In this document: in pieces, positions 32,398-42,460 of the stretch
How positions within the stretch are numbered: position 1 is the first letter of the stretch
Layout: every line of letters starts with the position of its first letter
Assembly (NCBI RefSeq): GCF_900111615.1
Contig: NZ_FOHU01000002.1
Location: forward strand, 1-64,000
Origin: Natronincola peptidivorans
GTDB lineage: Bacteria > Bacillota > Clostridia > Peptostreptococcales > Natronincolaceae
DNA: 64,000 nucleotides
Reading direction: 5' to 3'
Position numbers and translations under genes: made by a program
The notes under the pieces: model-generated
Database searches by the model: none
The model's input: only the letters and a program-made list of their open reading frames with translations
Told to the model about the DNA's origin: nothing

Positions 32398-33666
32398 ATG
32401 GAAAAGCTCAAGAATCTGCTACAAGTGTATTGGGAAAAGGAAATCCTTCAGTTGGCTATCATTTTCTTAGCACCCCTGCTATTGTATTTATTTAGCAGCA
32501 GTGGAGTTGCTTTTATTCTATTTTTAACATCTTTTCTGGTACTGTATTTATCAAAAAGATTAAATACCAAGGTAAAGCTGGTGATAGCCATTGTAGACTT
32601 GATGGTTATCATGCCTTTAGTAGGGTTTGCCAATACCTATTATTTAGATGTTATCACCCAGATAGGGATCTATGTTGTTCTTGCTATTGGATTAAATATA
32701 GTGGTAGGTTTTACTGGTTTATTAAACTTAGGCTATGTAGGCTTTTATGCTGTAGGTGCATACACCTACGCTATATTTGCCACAGCTCAGGCCAATAATT
32801 TTATCACCTCTTCTATTCTCCAATTTCCAGTGTCGGGAAACTGGTTTTGGATGTTCCTAGTGATTGGAATGATTGCGGCAGGATTTGTAGGATTTCTATT
32901 GGGCCTGCCAGTCCTTAGATTAAGAGGAGATTATCTGGCCATTGTGACATTAGGCTTTGCAGAAATTATTCGAATTGTTTTAAACAATTTAGATAAACCT
33001 ATTAATTTTACCAATGGTCCCAAAGGTTTGAGTCCTATAAAACCACCAGCATTTTTTGGCATTCCTCTGAATAAAACGATACATTATTATTTTATTGTAT
33101 TAATCCTGCTGGTGATTACAGTGATTGTTGTCAATAGATTGAACAATTCACGCATAGGTCGAGCCTGGACCGCCATCAGAGAGGATGAGCTGGCGGCAAG
33201 AACCATGGGGATACCCATTGTGCCGATGAAGCTTCTAGCCTTTTCAATAGGAGCAGCATTTGCTGGGATGATGGGGGTACTATTTGCAGCAAAACAAAGC
33301 TTTATTGACCCATCCAGCTTTGGATTCATGGAATCCATAGGTATCCTGGCGATGGTGATCATGGGGGGGATGGGGAATATAGCTGGTGCCATCATCGGTG
33401 CCTTTGCAGTAGTTGTGCTGCAGCTCCACATCCTAAAGGAGTTATCCAATTTCCTAAGGGGGCTTACTGTGGCGGGTATCGTCAGTATTTCACCCCAGCT
33501 GGATCCTGCTAAATATGAGCGATTGGTTTTTGGGTTAATACTGGTGCTGATGTGTATATTTAGACCTCAGGGCTTCCTACCGGCCAAGAGAACCATGGCC
33601 TATATAAAGAAGCAAGTAAATAAGCTTAAAAAAATTGAAAAGGAAGAGGATGTATCAGTAGAATAG
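32398..33666 (+). CDS. livM: ABC transporter permease LivM
   Basis: 422 residues, longer than many LivM proteins because of two extra N-terminal hydrophobic helices (about 15-75). The core has NIVVGFTGLLNLGYVGFYAV, LRGDYLAIVTLGFAEIIRIV and MGGMGNIAGAIIGAFAVVVL. The start is 3 bp after livH, so translation is coupled. The C-terminal tail is charged (KLKKIEKEEDVSVE). Confidence 0.93.
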   Translation: MEKLKNLLQVYWEKEILQLAIIFLAPLLLYLFSSSGVAFILFLTSFLVLYLSKRLNTKVKLVIAIVDLMVIMPLVGFANTYYLDVITQIGIYVVLAIGLNIVVGFTGLLNLGYVGFYAVGAYTYAIFATAQANNFITSSILQFPVSGNWFWMFLVIGMIAAGFVGFLLGLPVLRLRGDYLAIVTLGFAEIIRIVLNNLDKPINFTNGPKGLSPIKPPAFFGIPLNKTIHYYFIVLILLVITVIVVNRLNNSRIGRAWTAIREDELAARTMGIPIVPMKLLAFSIGAAFAGMMGVLFAAKQSFIDPSSFGFMESIGILAMVIMGGMGNIAGAIIGAFAVVVLQLHILKELSNFLRGLTVAGIVSISPQLDPAKYERLVFGLILVLMCIFRPQGFLPAKRTMAYIKKQVNKLKKIEKEEDVSVE

Positions 33667-33680
33667 AGGAGGGAAAAATC

Positions 33681-34463
33681 ATGGCTTTATTAGAAGTAAA
33701 GGGATTGACAAAAACCTTTGGCGGTCTAGTAGCCGTTAACAATATAGACTTTGAGATGGAGGATAAACAAATCGTAAGCGTGATTGGGCCTAATGGTGCA
33801 GGGAAAACTACTTTTTTCAATGTCATTAGCGGCTATTATCCTGATCATGAGGGAACCATTACCTTTGATGGAAACAATCTTAAGGATTTAACACCGGAAA
33901 GGGTGGCCTCCTATAGAATGGCTCGAACCTTTCAAAATATAAAGCTGTTTCCAAATATGCTTACAGTGGAAAATATACTGGTGGGTATGCACCTGCATCT
34001 GAATTCAAATATATTTGATATTGTGTGCAATAGAAGGCGAAAGATAAAAGAAGAAGCTGAGGCCTATGAAAGAGCTCTGGAGCTTTTAAAATACGTAGGG
34101 CTGGAGGGGAAGGATAATGAGCTGGCGAAAAATCTTCCCTATGGGGAACAGAGATTATTAGAAATCGCCCGTGCTCTGGCCATTAAGCCTAAGCTCTTGT
34201 TGCTGGATGAGCCGGCTGCTGGATTAAATCCAAAGGAAACAGAAGCAATGAAGAATTTTATTATCAAGATCAGAGATGAGCTGGGACATTCAATCCTGTT
34301 GATTGAGCATGATATGAAGCTGGTGATGGGACTTTCAGACAAGATCACAGTCATTAACTATGGTGTAAAGATTGCTGAAGGGACACCCCTTGAAGTAAAA
34401 CATAATCCAGAGGTTATCAAGGCATACCTTGGAGAGGACACTGCTACTGAAGAAGTAGCATAA
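33681..34463 (+). CDS. livG: ABC transporter ATP-binding protein LivG
   Basis: 260 residues. Walker A GPNGAGKTTFFN, the LivG-type Q-loop RTFQNIKLF, signature-like LPYGEQRLLEIARAL, Walker B LLLDEPAAGLNP and the H-loop IEHDMKLV. One of the two ATPases that drive LivH/LivM. AGAGGAGGG precedes the ATG. Confidence 0.94.
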   Translation: MALLEVKGLTKTFGGLVAVNNIDFEMEDKQIVSVIGPNGAGKTTFFNVISGYYPDHEGTITFDGNNLKDLTPERVASYRMARTFQNIKLFPNMLTVENILVGMHLHLNSNIFDIVCNRRRKIKEEAEAYERALELLKYVGLEGKDNELAKNLPYGEQRLLEIARALAIKPKLLLLDEPAAGLNPKETEAMKNFIIKIRDELGHSILLIEHDMKLVMGLSDKITVINYGVKIAEGTPLEVKHNPEVIKAYLGEDTATEEVA

Positions 34464-34478
34464 GGAAGGAGCAGCCAT

Positions 34479-35192
34479 ATGAGTAAGCCAATACTTGAAA
34501 TAAAAAATGTAGATACCCATTATGGTAAAATACATGCGTTAAAAGGTATCTCCTTTGAGGTAAAGGAAGGGGAAATCGTGACGCTGATAGGCAGCAATGG
34601 AGCAGGCAAGACCACTACCTTGAATACCATCTCCTCCCTTTTGAAGCCTACTAAGGGGGAGGTCCTGTTTAAAGAACAGACCATCAGCAGGATTCCTCCC
34701 CACTTGGTGGCAGAAGGCGGTATTGCCCATGTACCGGAAGGGAGAAAAATATTTCCTAGAATGACAGTAGAAGAAAACCTTGAGATGGGGGCCTTCCGTT
34801 TTAAGGATAGCAGCAAAATAAAGAAAAATATGGACTATGCTTTTGAAATGTTCCCAAGGCTATTGGAGAGAAGGAAGCAAAAAGGCGGCACACTAAGCGG
34901 AGGAGAACAACAAATGCTGGCAATGGGAAGGGCTCTTATGAGCCAACCAGCTCTACTATTGTTGGATGAACCATCGATGGGATTGGCCCCCCTGCTGGTG
35001 GAGGTCATATTTAAAGCTATCCAAAAACTAAACCAAGAAGGAATGACAATCCTATTGGTTGAACAAAATGCCCATAAGGCACTAAAAATTGCCCATAGAG
35101 GCTATGTCCTACAGACAGGAAGTATGGTGCTGACAGGAACAGGAGATGAATTATTACAAAACGATATGGTAAGAGAAGCCTACCTAGGCTAA
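34479..35192 (+). CDS. livF: ABC transporter ATP-binding protein LivF
   Basis: 237 residues. Walker A GSNGAGKTTTLN, PEGRKIFPRMTVEENL (LivF hallmark), signature LSGGEQQMLAMGRAL, Walker B LLLLDEPSMGLAP and VEQNAHKAL. It is the last gene of the livJHMGF operon, 15 bp after livG. Confidence 0.94.
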   Translation: MSKPILEIKNVDTHYGKIHALKGISFEVKEGEIVTLIGSNGAGKTTTLNTISSLLKPTKGEVLFKEQTISRIPPHLVAEGGIAHVPEGRKIFPRMTVEENLEMGAFRFKDSSKIKKNMDYAFEMFPRLLERRKQKGGTLSGGEQQMLAMGRALMSQPALLLLDEPSMGLAPLLVEVIFKAIQKLNQEGMTILLVEQNAHKALKIAHRGYVLQTGSMVLTGTGDELLQNDMVREAYLG

Positions 35193-35331
35193 CGCAGTCA
35201 AAAGCCTAAGGTAGTAAATGAAATGACCTTGAAGGGGTTTCGTGATAAGAACATCAGTTTTCTTTAATAATTGCATAACGAGATTATTATTTGTAAAGAT
35301 AGAAAGATCTATATAGACATCGTCCCTAGAA

Positions 35332-35371
35332 AAACCCAGCAACACTAATTATTGTAGTTGCTGGGTTTCTT
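35332..35371. terminator. Bidirectional terminator between livF and the DUF2148 gene
   Basis: AAACCCAGCAAC and GTTGCTGGGTTT form a perfect 12-bp stem; TCTTTT follows on the plus strand. Confidence 0.88.
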
Positions 35372-35406
35372 TTGGTTGAAATTTAGATACCTTAACTAGG
35401 TTAGCT

Positions 35407-35937
35407 TTACCCTCTATCAAAGAAAGGACTTTTACCGGAGATGGATAGCGGTATTGCATAGGCAACCTTGATCTCTTCACTGAAGTAGCCTAGTTTTAGG
35501 GCAGTTTTCCCTGCGGAGAAAAGAACTCGGTTATCACAGCGGTGATTTGCTGCAACTGATGCAGCTGAGCCTACTGCTATACCTAAGTCACCTGTATTGA
35601 AGGCACAAATACCATCATTGGCTTTGTTTTCTGCACAGTTTTCATAGCCACAGAAGCCGCAATAAGGCACACCCACTGGACCTATCTTTGTACCGATTAA
35701 TACAACTACAAGAGAGTTATCGACATTACCAGCATCTCTGTTAAAGAAAGCCACTCCTTCTTTTTCTGCAATTACACGCATTTCAGAGGCTAATTTATCC
35801 TTTGATTCTCCCTCTACAATGAGGATTTCTAAATTATCAGTTCCTTTACCCTTTGGTGCAGTTCTAGCAGCCGCCACCATTAATTCTGCCACTGTTTTAG
35901 CAGCCTTCATTTCAGCATCCAAGCTTTTTGTAATCAT
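35407..35937 (-). CDS. DUF2148 ferredoxin-domain-like protein
   Basis: 176 residues. The region CGFCGYENCAENKAN, with further cysteines (DGICAFNTGD, ANHRCDNRV), is the conserved block of DUF2148 proteins, which are annotated as ferredoxin-domain proteins and may bind an Fe-S cluster. It starts with ATG after GAGGATATT. It is a single gene convergent with livF. No pathway can be named; it is widespread in anaerobes. Confidence 0.8.
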   Translation of the reverse strand: MITKSLDAEMKAAKTVAELMVAAARTAPKGKGTDNLEILIVEGESKDKLASEMRVIAEKEGVAFFNRDAGNVDNSLVVVLIGTKIGPVGVPYCGFCGYENCAENKANDGICAFNTGDLGIAVGSAASVAANHRCDNRVLFSAGKTALKLGYFSEEIKVAYAIPLSISGKSPFFDRG

Positions 35938-36037
35938 ACAATATCCTCCTCATCCATTCATTATAGTTTCATGTATCTTTTCTACAAGAATGAGAAAAAT
36001 CCTTCTAGAAGATGTAGGAAGCTCCTAATTATAAAGA

Positions 36038-36062
36038 TGACAGATGAAACGTCCCCGTGGCT
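36038..36062 (-). repeat. Repeat family 2, copy 6 (inverted), upstream of hisZ
   Basis: TGACAGATGAAACGTCCCCG plus TGGCT on the plus strand; the same orientation as the copy at the RAYT2 stop. Confidence 0.88.
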
Positions 36063-36101
36063 TTTGTATTTATAAAATACATAAAAATCTCTTGATTTTT
36101 C

Positions 36102-36130
36102 TTGACAAGGAAAGGGTTAGGGGTTAAAAT
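36102..36130 (+). promoter_or_regulatory. Sigma-A promoter of the histidine operon
   Basis: TTGACA, 17-bp spacer, TAAAAT. The leader is only about 60 nt, too short for a T-box. Confidence 0.7.
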
Positions 36131-36154
36131 AGATGTCAGATATTAATTTAGTGA

Positions 36155-36168
36155 TTTAGCTAGCTAAA
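36155..36168. promoter_or_regulatory. 14-bp perfect palindrome downstream of the his promoter
   Basis: TTTAGCTAGCTAAA lies 25 bp after the -10, in the right place for a repressor site. No known regulator is assigned. Confidence 0.4.
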
Positions 36169-36197
36169 GCGATAAACTGATAAAATGGGGGCGTGAA

Positions 36198-37421
36198 ATG
36201 ATGGAATCAAGAAAAGTATTATTGCCAGAGGGAGTACAGGATTTGCTAATCGATGACTGTATTTACCGAAGACATATTGAGAATAAATTGATGGAAAACT
36301 TTATGCAGTCAGGGTATATGGAGGTTAGCAGCCCCACGTTGGAATACTATGATCTCTTTTCCAATGATTATCTAGCCAGTAATGGAGATAAGATGTTTAA
36401 GCTGATTGATACCAATGGAGGTATCTTGGTACTTAGACCTGATTGTACTGTGCCGATTGTTAGAATTGTTTCAACAAAAATGAAGGATTTTGTGTATCCT
36501 TTAAAGCTGTGTTATGTACAAAATGTCTTTCGTATCGATGAGGAACAGGCAGGTAGAAAGCGGGAGTTTCGTCAGGCAGGAGTAGAGCTCTTTGGTGTGG
36601 CCTCCTACAGAGCAGATGGAGAGGTTATCATTACAGCTATTGAGAGCTTAAAAAACCTGGGTTTAGAAAACTTTCAGATTGACATTGGCCAGGTGAAGCT
36701 GTTAAAAGGGATATTACAGACGATAGGTATTCAAGAGACAGAAAAGCAGGCCATTATCAATCACATGGAAAATAAGAATTTTATTGAGTTGGATAGATTG
36801 GTGGAGGGGCTGCCTATAGAGGCGGATATCAAAACCATTTTAAAGAAGCTGCCAAGGCTTTTCGGTGAACCATGTGAGGTGTTGGAGGAGGTAAAAAAGC
36901 TGCCTCTTACAGTCTCTATGCTGGAGGCGGTGGAAGATCTGGAGAAGGTCTGGAGAATGATAGAAAGCTATGGGCTGGGTAAATACATATCTTTAGACCT
37001 AGGCATGGTTACATCTCTGAAGTATTATAGTGGTGTGATTTTTAAGGGCTTTACCAAGGATTTAGGAGTGGTGCTGCTGAGTGGTGGTCGTTATGACAGG
37101 CTGATGAAGGATTTTGATATGGATTGTCCTGCTACTGGTTTTGCCTTTGTGGTGAATATGATTACCAAGGCTTTAAAGATTCAGGAGAATCTCAAGGTGA
37201 AAAAGAAGAAGCATATCCTGCTGCTGGAGGAAGCTGGCAGTCCAGCAATGACGTCTGCAAAGGTGGAGGATCTAAGAAAAGAAGGATATATTGTGGAGGT
37301 ATGTCTTTTAGAGGATACGAAGGAAATTTTAGAATATACAGGTCGAAGAAAAATAGATGGGATTATGCGGATCAACAAAGAAGGAAATCTAGAAAAAGTA
37401 CAGGAGTTAGGGGGTTTATAG
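36198..37421 (+). CDS. hisZ: ATP phosphoribosyltransferase regulatory subunit HisZ
   Basis: 407 residues of HisRS-like fold without the tRNA-binding part: [33 protein letters not shown] and the arginine-rich [20 protein letters not shown]. HisZ pairs with short-form HisG to make the histidine-sensitive hetero-octamer. The short hisG follows by 1 bp, which supports this over histidyl-tRNA synthetase. First gene of the his operon. Confidence 0.93.
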   Translation: MMESRKVLLPEGVQDLLIDDCIYRRHIENKLMENFMQSGYMEVSSPTLEYYDLFSNDYLASNGDKMFKLIDTNGGILVLRPDCTVPIVRIVSTKMKDFVYPLKLCYVQNVFRIDEEQAGRKREFRQAGVELFGVASYRADGEVIITAIESLKNLGLENFQIDIGQVKLLKGILQTIGIQETEKQAIINHMENKNFIELDRLVEGLPIEADIKTILKKLPRLFGEPCEVLEEVKKLPLTVSMLEAVEDLEKVWRMIESYGLGKYISLDLGMVTSLKYYSGVIFKGFTKDLGVVLLSGGRYDRLMKDFDMDCPATGFAFVVNMITKALKIQENLKVKKKKHILLLEEAGSPAMTSAKVEDLRKEGYIVEVCLLEDTKEILEYTGRRKIDGIMRINKEGNLEKVQELGGL

Positions 37422-37422
37422 A

Positions 37423-38046
37423 TTGGAGACATTAAAGATAGCAATTGCTAAGGGAAGGCTGGCAAAATACAGTATTGAGCTTTTAGAAGAGATAGGCATC
37501 GATTGTCAAGTGCTAAAAGAGGATAGCAGAAAGCTGGTATTTACTTTGCCACAGCATCATATAGAAGTGATTTTACTGAAGGCGGTGGATGTTCCCACCT
37601 ATGTAGAGCATGGCGTGGTGGACATGGGGATCGTTGGTAAGGATGTATTGATGGAGCAGGAAAGACAGCTATATGAGGTAGTAGATTTAAAGTTTGGGGT
37701 ATGCAAATTTTCTGTGGCGGGAAGACCTAACGGTACCAATGGAAAAAAACATCTGCGGGTGGCTACTAAATATCCTAATGTAACAAAAAAATATTTTGCA
37801 CAAAAAGGTCAATCAGTGGAGGTAATCCGACAAGAGGGCTCAGTGGAGCTGGCCCCCCTAATGGGCTTATCGGATGTGATTGTAGACATTGTAGAGACCG
37901 GAAAGACCTTAAAGGAAAATGGCTTAGTGGTACTAGAGGACATAGCCAACATCAGTGCACGACTGGTACTAAATAAGGTTAGCTACAAGACAAAGAAAAA
38001 AGAGATAACCACCATTATTGATTTGATTGCAGAAAAAGTAAGCTAA
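37423..38046 (+). CDS. hisG: ATP phosphoribosyltransferase catalytic subunit, short form
   Basis: 207 residues, TTG start after AGGGGG, the short form lacking the C-terminal regulatory domain. [33 protein letters not shown] and [18 protein letters not shown] (PRPP site) are diagnostic. It catalyses the first step of histidine synthesis, ATP plus PRPP to phosphoribosyl-ATP, and requires HisZ. Confidence 0.94.
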   Translation: METLKIAIAKGRLAKYSIELLEEIGIDCQVLKEDSRKLVFTLPQHHIEVILLKAVDVPTYVEHGVVDMGIVGKDVLMEQERQLYEVVDLKFGVCKFSVAGRPNGTNGKKHLRVATKYPNVTKKYFAQKGQSVEVIRQEGSVELAPLMGLSDVIVDIVETGKTLKENGLVVLEDIANISARLVLNKVSYKTKKKEITTIIDLIAEKVS

Positions 38047-38055
38047 GGGGGGACG

Positions 38056-39348
38056 ATGAGGATGAACATGATTGATTTAAAGGGTGGGGATCAAGCCCAA
38101 TTTTTCAAAGAATTACAGGAAAGAAGCAGTGTGAATTTTAAAGATTATCAGGAAACTGTGCAAAATATATTAGGGAATGTACATGTTAGAGGAGATGAAG
38201 CTCTACAGGAATACACAAAAAAATTTGATGGGGTAGATTTATCCAAGGACCAGATGCTGGTAACAGAGGAGGAGATAGAGGAAGCCTACTCACAGATCAA
38301 GGCAGGGTATCTAAAGGCCCTTCGGTTGGCCATCACCAATATCACCAGCTATCATGAGAAACAGCGACAGAATTCTTGGTTTAGCTCCTCTGAGGGAATT
38401 ATGCTGGGACAAAAGGTTACTGCTATTGCCAATGTAGGCATTTATGTGCCAGGAGGCACGGCGGCATATCCTTCTTCTGTATTGATGAATGCTATTCCTG
38501 CTAAGGTGGCAGGGGTAAAAAGGATTGCCATGGTGACACCACCGGATCAACAGGGAAGATTGTCTGCCGGCGTATTGGTGGCAGCCAAGGAGCTGGGAAT
38601 CCAAGAAATCTACAAGGTAGGTGGAGCTCAAGCTATAGGGGCATTGGCCTATGGAACAGAAACCATACCAAAGGTAGATAAGATTGTTGGACCAGGGAAT
38701 ATCTATGTAGCAACTGCCAAGAAAGAGGTTTATGGCTTTGTAGATATTGACATGATTGCAGGACCCAGTGAAATCCTAGTGATTGCTGATGATTCTGCCA
38801 ATCCTAAATATGTGGCAGCGGATTTATTGTCCCAGGCGGAGCATGATGAGCTATCCTCAGCAATCCTGATCACGGATAGCGAAGCCTTAGGGAAGGCAGT
38901 GGCGGCAGAGGTTCAGCGACAAACAGCCCTACTGGATCGAAAAGAAATTGTAGAAAAATCCCTTAATAACTATGGAAAGATTATTTTAGCAGAGAATTTA
39001 GAAGAGGCGATAGCCCTTTCCAACAAATTAGCACCAGAGCATTTAGAGTTATGTGTGGATAAACCATTTGAATTACTAGACAAGATAGAAAATGCTGGGG
39101 CCATCTTCTTAGGCCACTATACACCAGAGCCTTTAGGGGATTATCTGGCGGGACCAAATCATGTGTTACCTACCAGTGGTACAGCGAAGTTTTATTCTCC
39201 ATTATCAGTGGAGGATTTTACCAAGAAGTCTAGTGTTATTTACTATAGTCAGGAGGCTCTCGGGAAGGTAAAGGATGAGGTAATGGTACTGGCAGAGGAG
39301 GAGGGCCTAGATGCCCATAAGAATTCTATCAAAGTGAGGTATGAATGA
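38056..39348 (+). CDS. hisD: Histidinol dehydrogenase
   Basis: 430 residues, usual length. The family signature spans [20 protein letters not shown] and [20 protein letters not shown]; zinc/catalytic residues include the conserved AEHD and EHLEL segments. It oxidises L-histidinol to histidine in two NAD-dependent steps. An ATG at 38062 is an alternative start. It overlaps hisC by 8 nt. Confidence 0.95.
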   Translation: MRMNMIDLKGGDQAQFFKELQERSSVNFKDYQETVQNILGNVHVRGDEALQEYTKKFDGVDLSKDQMLVTEEEIEEAYSQIKAGYLKALRLAITNITSYHEKQRQNSWFSSSEGIMLGQKVTAIANVGIYVPGGTAAYPSSVLMNAIPAKVAGVKRIAMVTPPDQQGRLSAGVLVAAKELGIQEIYKVGGAQAIGALAYGTETIPKVDKIVGPGNIYVATAKKEVYGFVDIDMIAGPSEILVIADDSANPKYVAADLLSQAEHDELSSAILITDSEALGKAVAAEVQRQTALLDRKEIVEKSLNNYGKIILAENLEEAIALSNKLAPEHLELCVDKPFELLDKIENAGAIFLGHYTPEPLGDYLAGPNHVLPTSGTAKFYSPLSVEDFTKKSSVIYYSQEALGKVKDEVMVLAEEEGLDAHKNSIKVRYE

Positions 39349-40426
39349 TATGATTAATAATTTAGTAAAGGAAAATATCCAAAGCCTCCAGCCTTATGAG
39401 GTGAAGGAATGTGAAAACATAGCAAAGCTAGATGCTAATGAAAACAATAATGTAGCCTACCTATTAAATCAGAAGATTGCAAAGAGCTTAATGGGGCTAA
39501 AGGTAAATCAATATCCTGATAGTGACTGCTGCCAGCTGAGAAAAATGCTGCAGAAGGAGCTGGGATTAGCTCCACAGCAGCTGATGATGGGCTGTGGCTC
39601 GGACCAACTTATCTCCATCATTATCAATGCTTTTGTTGGAGAGGGAGATAAGATATTGACTCACACCCCTACCTTTGGGATGTATAAAATCACAGCCCAG
39701 ATTGCAGGGGGGACTACAGTGGAGGTACCGTTAGGAAAAGACTTTTCCTTTGATTACTACAGCTTTATCAAGGAGAGTAAAAAGCAAAAACCAAAGGTGA
39801 TTTTTCTTACTAATCCTAACAATCCCACAGGAGGCATTATCCCAAGGGAGCAGATCATTAAAATCGTTGAGTTTTCTGATGGGATTGTAGTGGTGGATGA
39901 GGCATATTTTGAGTTTTATGGTGAAAGCGTTATAGATTTAGTGAATTATTATCCTAATCTGATTGTGCTAAGGACCCTTTCGAAAGCCTATGGACTGGCT
40001 GGTGCCAGAGTAGGCTATGGAGCAGCCTCTAAAGAGCTAATGGCAGTGTTATACAAGATAAAGCCTCCCTACAATGTGGCTAGTCTCAGTCAGATAGCTG
40101 CAATGGTATGCTTAGAGAATAAAGAGATACTGGAGGATGTGATCCAGGAGATTGTCCTAGAGAGAGAAGCAATGACAAAGCAGCTGGAGAGTTTACCAAA
40201 GGTGAAACCATATAAAAGCTACGGCAACTTTATTTTATGCAGATTAGAAAATGCCAAAGAGGTATATGAACATTTCTTAAACAACAAGGTACTGGTAAGA
40301 TATTTTGGAGAAACAGGTCCCTTGGCAGGGTGTATTAGGATTTCTATTGGCACTAAGGAGGAAAACCAGCTGGTCATAAAGCTATTGATGAAGGCTTTGG
40401 GTATAGCTGAGGAAATAGCAGTTTAG
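39341..40426 (+). CDS. hisC: Histidinol-phosphate aminotransferase
   Basis: 361 residues, PLP fold type I. LDANENNNV near the N-terminus, FLTNPNNPTGGIIPREQI, VVDEAYFEFYG (aspartate for the PLP nitrogen) and TLSKAYGLAGARVGYG (Schiff-base lysine). It converts imidazole acetol phosphate to histidinol phosphate. An in-frame ATG at 39350 would avoid the overlap with hisD. Confidence 0.95.
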   Translation: MNDMINNLVKENIQSLQPYEVKECENIAKLDANENNNVAYLLNQKIAKSLMGLKVNQYPDSDCCQLRKMLQKELGLAPQQLMMGCGSDQLISIIINAFVGEGDKILTHTPTFGMYKITAQIAGGTTVEVPLGKDFSFDYYSFIKESKKQKPKVIFLTNPNNPTGGIIPREQIIKIVEFSDGIVVVDEAYFEFYGESVIDLVNYYPNLIVLRTLSKAYGLAGARVGYGAASKELMAVLYKIKPPYNVASLSQIAAMVCLENKEILEDVIQEIVLEREAMTKQLESLPKVKPYKSYGNFILCRLENAKEVYEHFLNNKVLVRYFGETGPLAGCIRISIGTKEENQLVIKLLMKALGIAEEIAV

Positions 40427-40436
40427 GGGGAGTAAA

Positions 40437-41027
40437 ATGAAGGAAAGAAGATGTAAATTGGAACGCAACACCAAGGAGACGGCCATCACAGTAGAGGTCA
40501 ATATTGATGGCAAAGGAGAAGGCAATATCAACACCGGCATAGGATTTTTTGACCATATGCTGCAGCAGATAGCCCGTCATGGCTTTATGGATTTAGATAT
40601 TCAGGCCAAGGGAGATCTAGAGGTGGATTTTCACCATACTGTAGAGGATGTAGGTATTTTATTAGGAAAGGCTATTGAAAGGGCATTGGGAGATAAAAAA
40701 GGCGTGGTTCGTTATGCATCTATTGTGACGCCAATGGATGAAGCTTTATCCAGGGTAACCATGGATATCAGCGGAAGGCCTTATCTGCACTTTGATGTTA
40801 CCTTCACAGGGGAAAGGACGGGAGATTTTGAGGTGCAGCTGGTGGAGGAGTTTTTTAGGGGTTTAGCCTTTAACAGTGGCATCACCCTCCATATAGAAAA
40901 TCTCTATGGAAAAAATGATCATCATATTATAGAAAGTATTTTTAAAGCCTTTGGCAGAGGACTAGATGCTGCCACTAGATTAGATCCCAGGATCCAAGGG
41001 GTCATGTCCACTAAGGGAATCCTTTAG
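40437..41027 (+). CDS. hisB: Imidazoleglycerol-phosphate dehydratase
   Basis: 196 residues, monofunctional form. GIGFFDHMLQQIARHG, DFHHTVEDVGI and GKNDHHIIESIFKAFGRGLD supply the manganese-binding histidines. It dehydrates IGP to imidazole acetol phosphate. The phosphatase domain found in enteric HisB is absent, and no histidinol-phosphate phosphatase gene lies in this operon. Confidence 0.95.
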   Translation: MKERRCKLERNTKETAITVEVNIDGKGEGNINTGIGFFDHMLQQIARHGFMDLDIQAKGDLEVDFHHTVEDVGILLGKAIERALGDKKGVVRYASIVTPMDEALSRVTMDISGRPYLHFDVTFTGERTGDFEVQLVEEFFRGLAFNSGITLHIENLYGKNDHHIIESIFKAFGRGLDAATRLDPRIQGVMSTKGIL

Positions 41028-41234
41028 GTAATAAGTCCTGTTTTTAATCTGATTTTTAATCATTCGCTGAGTAGGCGCTGAAAGACATTGAAATTATATA
41101 GCTTTCTGTAAAAATGAAGGGAAAGAAAGGTCTGCAGACTAAAGTCCTATATCATAAGCAAGAAAAGGAATGGCAGTTCTGTCTAACGAATTCTATACTC
41201 AAAGAATGAAAAAAGAAGATGGAGGACTTGGGAT

Positions 41235-42422
41235 ATGTCAAAGAATAAGGAAAACCTTAGGGCGGAGGAAGTAATAAGCGTCCCAGTAAAGTCTCTAATA
41301 GAAAACATGGTGATTGGAGAGGAGATTAAGGGAAGCTCAGGACAAGTGTTGGTAAGCAAGGGCTTTGAATTAAAAAATCAGAAAACGGTTGAAAGAGTAC
41401 AAAAATTTCTAGACGATAATAAAATTGAAATTGTTCGTATCATAGCTGATAACGAGATTATGGAAATACTTAAGAGCATTCAGGAGAAGGAAGTGGAAAC
41501 GGTTCAGCATAAAAAACCTTCTTATGGGGAAGCCTTAGGTTTAAAAAAGGAGAAGGATAAGGAGCTATTTGATCGGCTTTTACCAAAATACAAAAAGGAC
41601 ATTACCGATAAGCTAATGGCTCTATTTGAAGGTGCTGAGCCTTCGGAAATAGCTTCTATTGAAGAGGATATCAAAAAAAGCATGCAGGTAATAGAAGCTT
41701 CTGTTAATGTTTTTCAAATGCTGGAAACCATGAAAAAGATGGATCACTCTCTGTATTTCTACAGCTATAGTGTAGCTTTAACCGCCTACATGCTGGGAAA
41801 TTGGATGGGGCTTAAACAGAAGCAAAAGGAAGCTTTGTTTATTACTGCTATGGTGGCTGATGTTGGGATTCTAAAGCTGCCAGAGGATAAAATGTATAGA
41901 CACCAATGGAAGGAGCAGGAGGAAAATCAGTATTATCAGCATGTAGTATATAGCTATTCTTTACTAGAAAAATGTAGCTTTCTTACTGGTACGATGCTGG
42001 ATAGTATTTTGTATCATCATGAAAAGTATGACGGAACTGGCTATCCAAGAGGATTAAAAGGTACAGAAATACCTTTGTTTTCAAGGATTTTATATATAGC
42101 AGACCTTTATACCCATTACATGATCAATAAAGGATACAATCCTCTCCATACTGTACATGAAATCAAGGAAAAACATTTAAAGGAAGTGGATTTATATATA
42201 CTTTTCACCCTTTCAGAAAGGGTTGGGAATTATTTTACTGGTCAAAAATTTAAAACAAAGAATGCTGACTTATTAGAAGGGGAAATCATTATGCTGGACA
42301 AAGGGACCAGTCATTTAAGCTTTGATAGCAGAAATGTGTATGTTTATGTCAGGAGAAAAGATAAATCGATTATAAATATACCCCTCCACACCTTTCACCA
42401 AGAGGATGTAGAATTTATTTAA
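41235..42422 (+). CDS. Degenerate HD-GYP domain protein inside the his operon
   Basis: 395 residues. The N-terminal 95 residues form a small beta-rich domain (SVPVKSLIENMVIGEEIKGS) often seen before HD-GYP domains. The C-terminal half aligns with HD-GYP phosphodiesterases, including HHEKYDGTGYPRGLKGTEIP and YIAD. However, the central HD is A208-D209, the following GK lysine is replaced, and the early HS histidine is YS. Three metal or catalytic positions are therefore lost, and c-di-GMP hydrolysis is unlikely; a binding role is possible. GGAGG lies 9 nt before the ATG. The 207-bp spacer before it (41028-41234) shows no clear terminator or promoter. Confidence 0.75.
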   Translation: MSKNKENLRAEEVISVPVKSLIENMVIGEEIKGSSGQVLVSKGFELKNQKTVERVQKFLDDNKIEIVRIIADNEIMEILKSIQEKEVETVQHKKPSYGEALGLKKEKDKELFDRLLPKYKKDITDKLMALFEGAEPSEIASIEEDIKKSMQVIEASVNVFQMLETMKKMDHSLYFYSYSVALTAYMLGNWMGLKQKQKEALFITAMVADVGILKLPEDKMYRHQWKEQEENQYYQHVVYSYSLLEKCSFLTGTMLDSILYHHEKYDGTGYPRGLKGTEIPLFSRILYIADLYTHYMINKGYNPLHTVHEIKEKHLKEVDLYILFTLSERVGNYFTGQKFKTKNADLLEGEIIMLDKGTSHLSFDSRNVYVYVRRKDKSIINIPLHTFHQEDVEFI

Positions 42423-42460
42423 TCCCATAGTCAGCATTTAGTAAATGGGAGGATTGTAGT

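Noticed and set aside
36102-36197. T-box in front of the his operon
   Set aside because: The leader is far too short, and neither the specifier-loop nor the TGGNACCGCG motif is present.
36198-37421. Histidyl-tRNA synthetase
   Set aside because: It is linked to a short-form hisG and lacks the anticodon-binding end, so HisZ is the better call.
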